A stretch of DNA of 41,810 bases, taken from the NCBI GenBank assembly GCA_017463375.1, contig JAFTPG010000072.1, positions 1 through 41,810 on the forward strand. Reading direction: 5' to 3'. This DNA comes from Ruminococcus sp. (lineage in GTDB: Bacteria > Bacillota > Clostridia > Oscillospirales > Ruminococcaceae). The notes beneath the pieces are model-generated. The model saw only the letters and a list, made by a program, of their open reading frames with translations. It was not told where the DNA came from and searched no databases. Below, piece by piece: positions 40,896 to 41,810 of this stretch (positions are counted from its first letter, which is position 1; every line of letters starts with the position of its first letter). The position numbers and the translations under genes were made by a program.

Positions 40896-41162
40896 AAATA
40901 CCTCCAAAAAATCGTGTTAATCAAAAATAACCCACTTCAAAACGGCTTGAAACTGCCGAAATTCGGGATTTCACCTCGCAATAGACGCCTGTTTCAGCAC
41001 CAAAGGGTAAAACCCGACGCCTAATTGACGCACAATTAGCTCCGGCGAGAAACGGCTTAAACAGTCGGCATTGCCGGCTGAAGTGGTCCGCATAGGCGCC
41101 TAAGTAAGCGCCTATGTTTTCTCCAGCTTAATTTTCGACCCTGTGTTTTTCGCCTGTTTTTC
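40896..41162. other. Non-coding region with several inverted and direct repeats
   Basis: No gene seen. CTAATTG (41021-41027)/CAATTAG (41033-41039); CATAGGCGC (41091-41099)/GCGCCTATG (41108-41116), followed by TTTT on the plus strand; and two related stretches, AAACGGCTTGAAACTGCCG (about 40939-40957) and AAACGGCTTAAACAGTCGG (about 41050-41068). Could hold an origin of transfer, iterons, or a terminator plus promoter of the element. Confidence 0.45.
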
Positions 41163-41762
41163 CTAAGCCGAGCGCTTAATACCGCCGTTCATAATCTGCT
41201 TTCGGTGGAACTCGTCAACCGCGCATTGGATTGGAAGAATTTGATACTTAAGATTTCCATTGCGTTTGATTCTCTTGCTCGTTATCACGCTCGTTCTTTC
41301 AGTGACAATCAAACACTTTTCTTCAAGGCTGTGCACATATTTCATCACAGTGTTCCTGCTCATATGAAGCGCCTTGCCGATTGTTTTGAACGAGGGATAG
41401 CAAGTATAAGTTTTGCGGTCTTCCATCCGCATCAGGTAACTGTACAGCGCAATTTCTCCGGCACACAAATCCATATTGAAGATTTCTTTCGGCAGAGGAA
41501 AGAAATTCCCCTTGCGAGGAATCGGGGGCGATTTAAAAACAAATAATTTGCTGAGTATTTTACAATTATACTTTCCTGCATTGTCATTCACCCACTTTAT
41601 AAACTTTTCTTTCGGCACAACCATTCTCGCTCCGATTTTCAGAGTAGGAAAACCTTCCTAGTGCATCAACTCATACGCTCCCGAGCGCGAGATGCCGAGC
41701 ACGCTCGAGACGGTTTTCACGTCGATGAACAACGGAAGTTCATCATAGGTTTTATAAACCAA
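41163..41762 (-). pseudogene. Excisionase-like HTH fused to a winged HTH, with in-frame TAG
   Basis: Reading from TTG 41760-41762 (AGGA upstream): LVYKTYDELPLFIDVKTVSS, VLGISRSGAYELMH, TAG (41658-41660), EGFPTLKIGARMVVPKEKFI and onward to the stop at 41163. The N-terminal ~60 residues are an AlpA/excisionase-type MerR-like HTH split by the stop. The C-terminal part (FPLPKEIFNMDLCAGEIALY and TIGKALHMSRNTVMKYVHSL) is a replication-initiator or HTH_36-type winged helix. ATG 41624 gives a possible 153-aa product without the first domain. Without the stop, ~199 aa. The TTG start is uncertain. Confidence 0.65.
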
Positions 41763-41789
41763 ATTATCCTGTCCTTTCTTTCGGGCAAC

Positions 41790-41810
41790 AAAAAAGACCC
41801 GTTACTTGTC
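41790..41810 (-). terminator. Possible 3' half of a terminator at the window edge
   Basis: On the minus strand the sequence enters as GACAAGTAACGGGTC followed by TTTTTT, the form of a terminator's descending arm and U-tract for a gene beyond the window. The other arm cannot be seen. Confidence 0.3.

Noticed and set aside
1..41810. CRISPR arrays or complete insertion sequences
   Set aside because: No regularly spaced repeats and no transposase or terminal inverted repeats were seen on either strand.

Overview
The window looks like chromosomal DNA from a low-to-mid G+C Firmicute of the class Clostridia, probably a gut Oscillospiraceae/Lachnospiraceae relative. The reasons are strong Shine-Dalgarno sites (AAAGGAG/GGAGG), sigma-A promoters, long tightly packed polycistronic operons with ATGA overlaps, an encoded-CCA tRNA-Trp, a GPH sugar importer feeding intracellular glycosidases, and AgrC/LytTR-type signalling. 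No species-level assignment is possible from sequence reading alone.

Layout. (1) 1-2100: the 5' part of a cyclophilin-like lipoprotein gene, a hexapeptide-repeat O-acetyltransferase, and a divergent LysR regulator. (2) 2102-7337, minus strand: a six-gene operon with an OmpR-type response regulator, a sensor kinase, two membrane proteins, a serine-hydrolase/membrane fusion (DUF2974-like) and an HdeD/DUF308-like membrane protein. A 21-bp direct repeat with 11-bp-period TGTTAA units flanks it. (3) 7400-8470: a gene graveyard with a TetR C-terminal fragment, a csaA-like gene carrying three stop codons, and the C-terminal half of a second rhaD. (4) 8554-26286, minus strand: a 13-gene carbohydrate utilisation operon with a GPH importer, SGNH esterase, GH2, GH1, GH78, a Gfo/Idh/MocA oxidoreductase, a GH43-like enzyme, rhaB, rhaA, rhaD, araA, an araB-type kinase and araD. 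A divergent TetR regulator with candidate operators sits at the head. (5) 27.0-28.4 kb: a protein remnant, tRNA-Trp and a class III Fic protein, with strong terminators. (6) 28543-33729, minus strand: a two-ATPase/two-permease ABC-2 exporter and a LytTR/GHKL two-component pair. (7) 33.9-39.2 kb, plus strand: a very AT-rich four-gene operon. (8) 39.2-41.8 kb, minus strand: remains of an integrative element (integrase, ribbon-helix-helix-like gene and excisionase/HTH gene), each broken by one frameshift or stop.

How it fits together. The large operon is a Gram-positive polysaccharide-utilisation locus without extracellular enzymes. Oligosaccharides or glycosides carrying rhamnose, arabinose and beta-linked hexoses (arabinogalactan or rhamnogalactan fragments, or plant rhamnosyl-glucosides) would be imported by the GPH carrier, deacetylated and trimmed in the cytoplasm. 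Rhamnose would then go through RhaA-RhaB-RhaD and arabinose through AraA-kinase-AraD. The most novel-looking region is the AT-rich four-gene operon: a YobI-like membrane P-loop NTPase, an unrecognised protein, a membrane-anchor-less VirD4/TraG-like ATPase with an altered Walker A motif, and a TPR-like protein. It has no relaxase or mating-channel genes and lies beside a decayed integrase, which suggests cargo of a mobile island, possibly a defence or inter-cell conflict system. That function is inference, not demonstrated.
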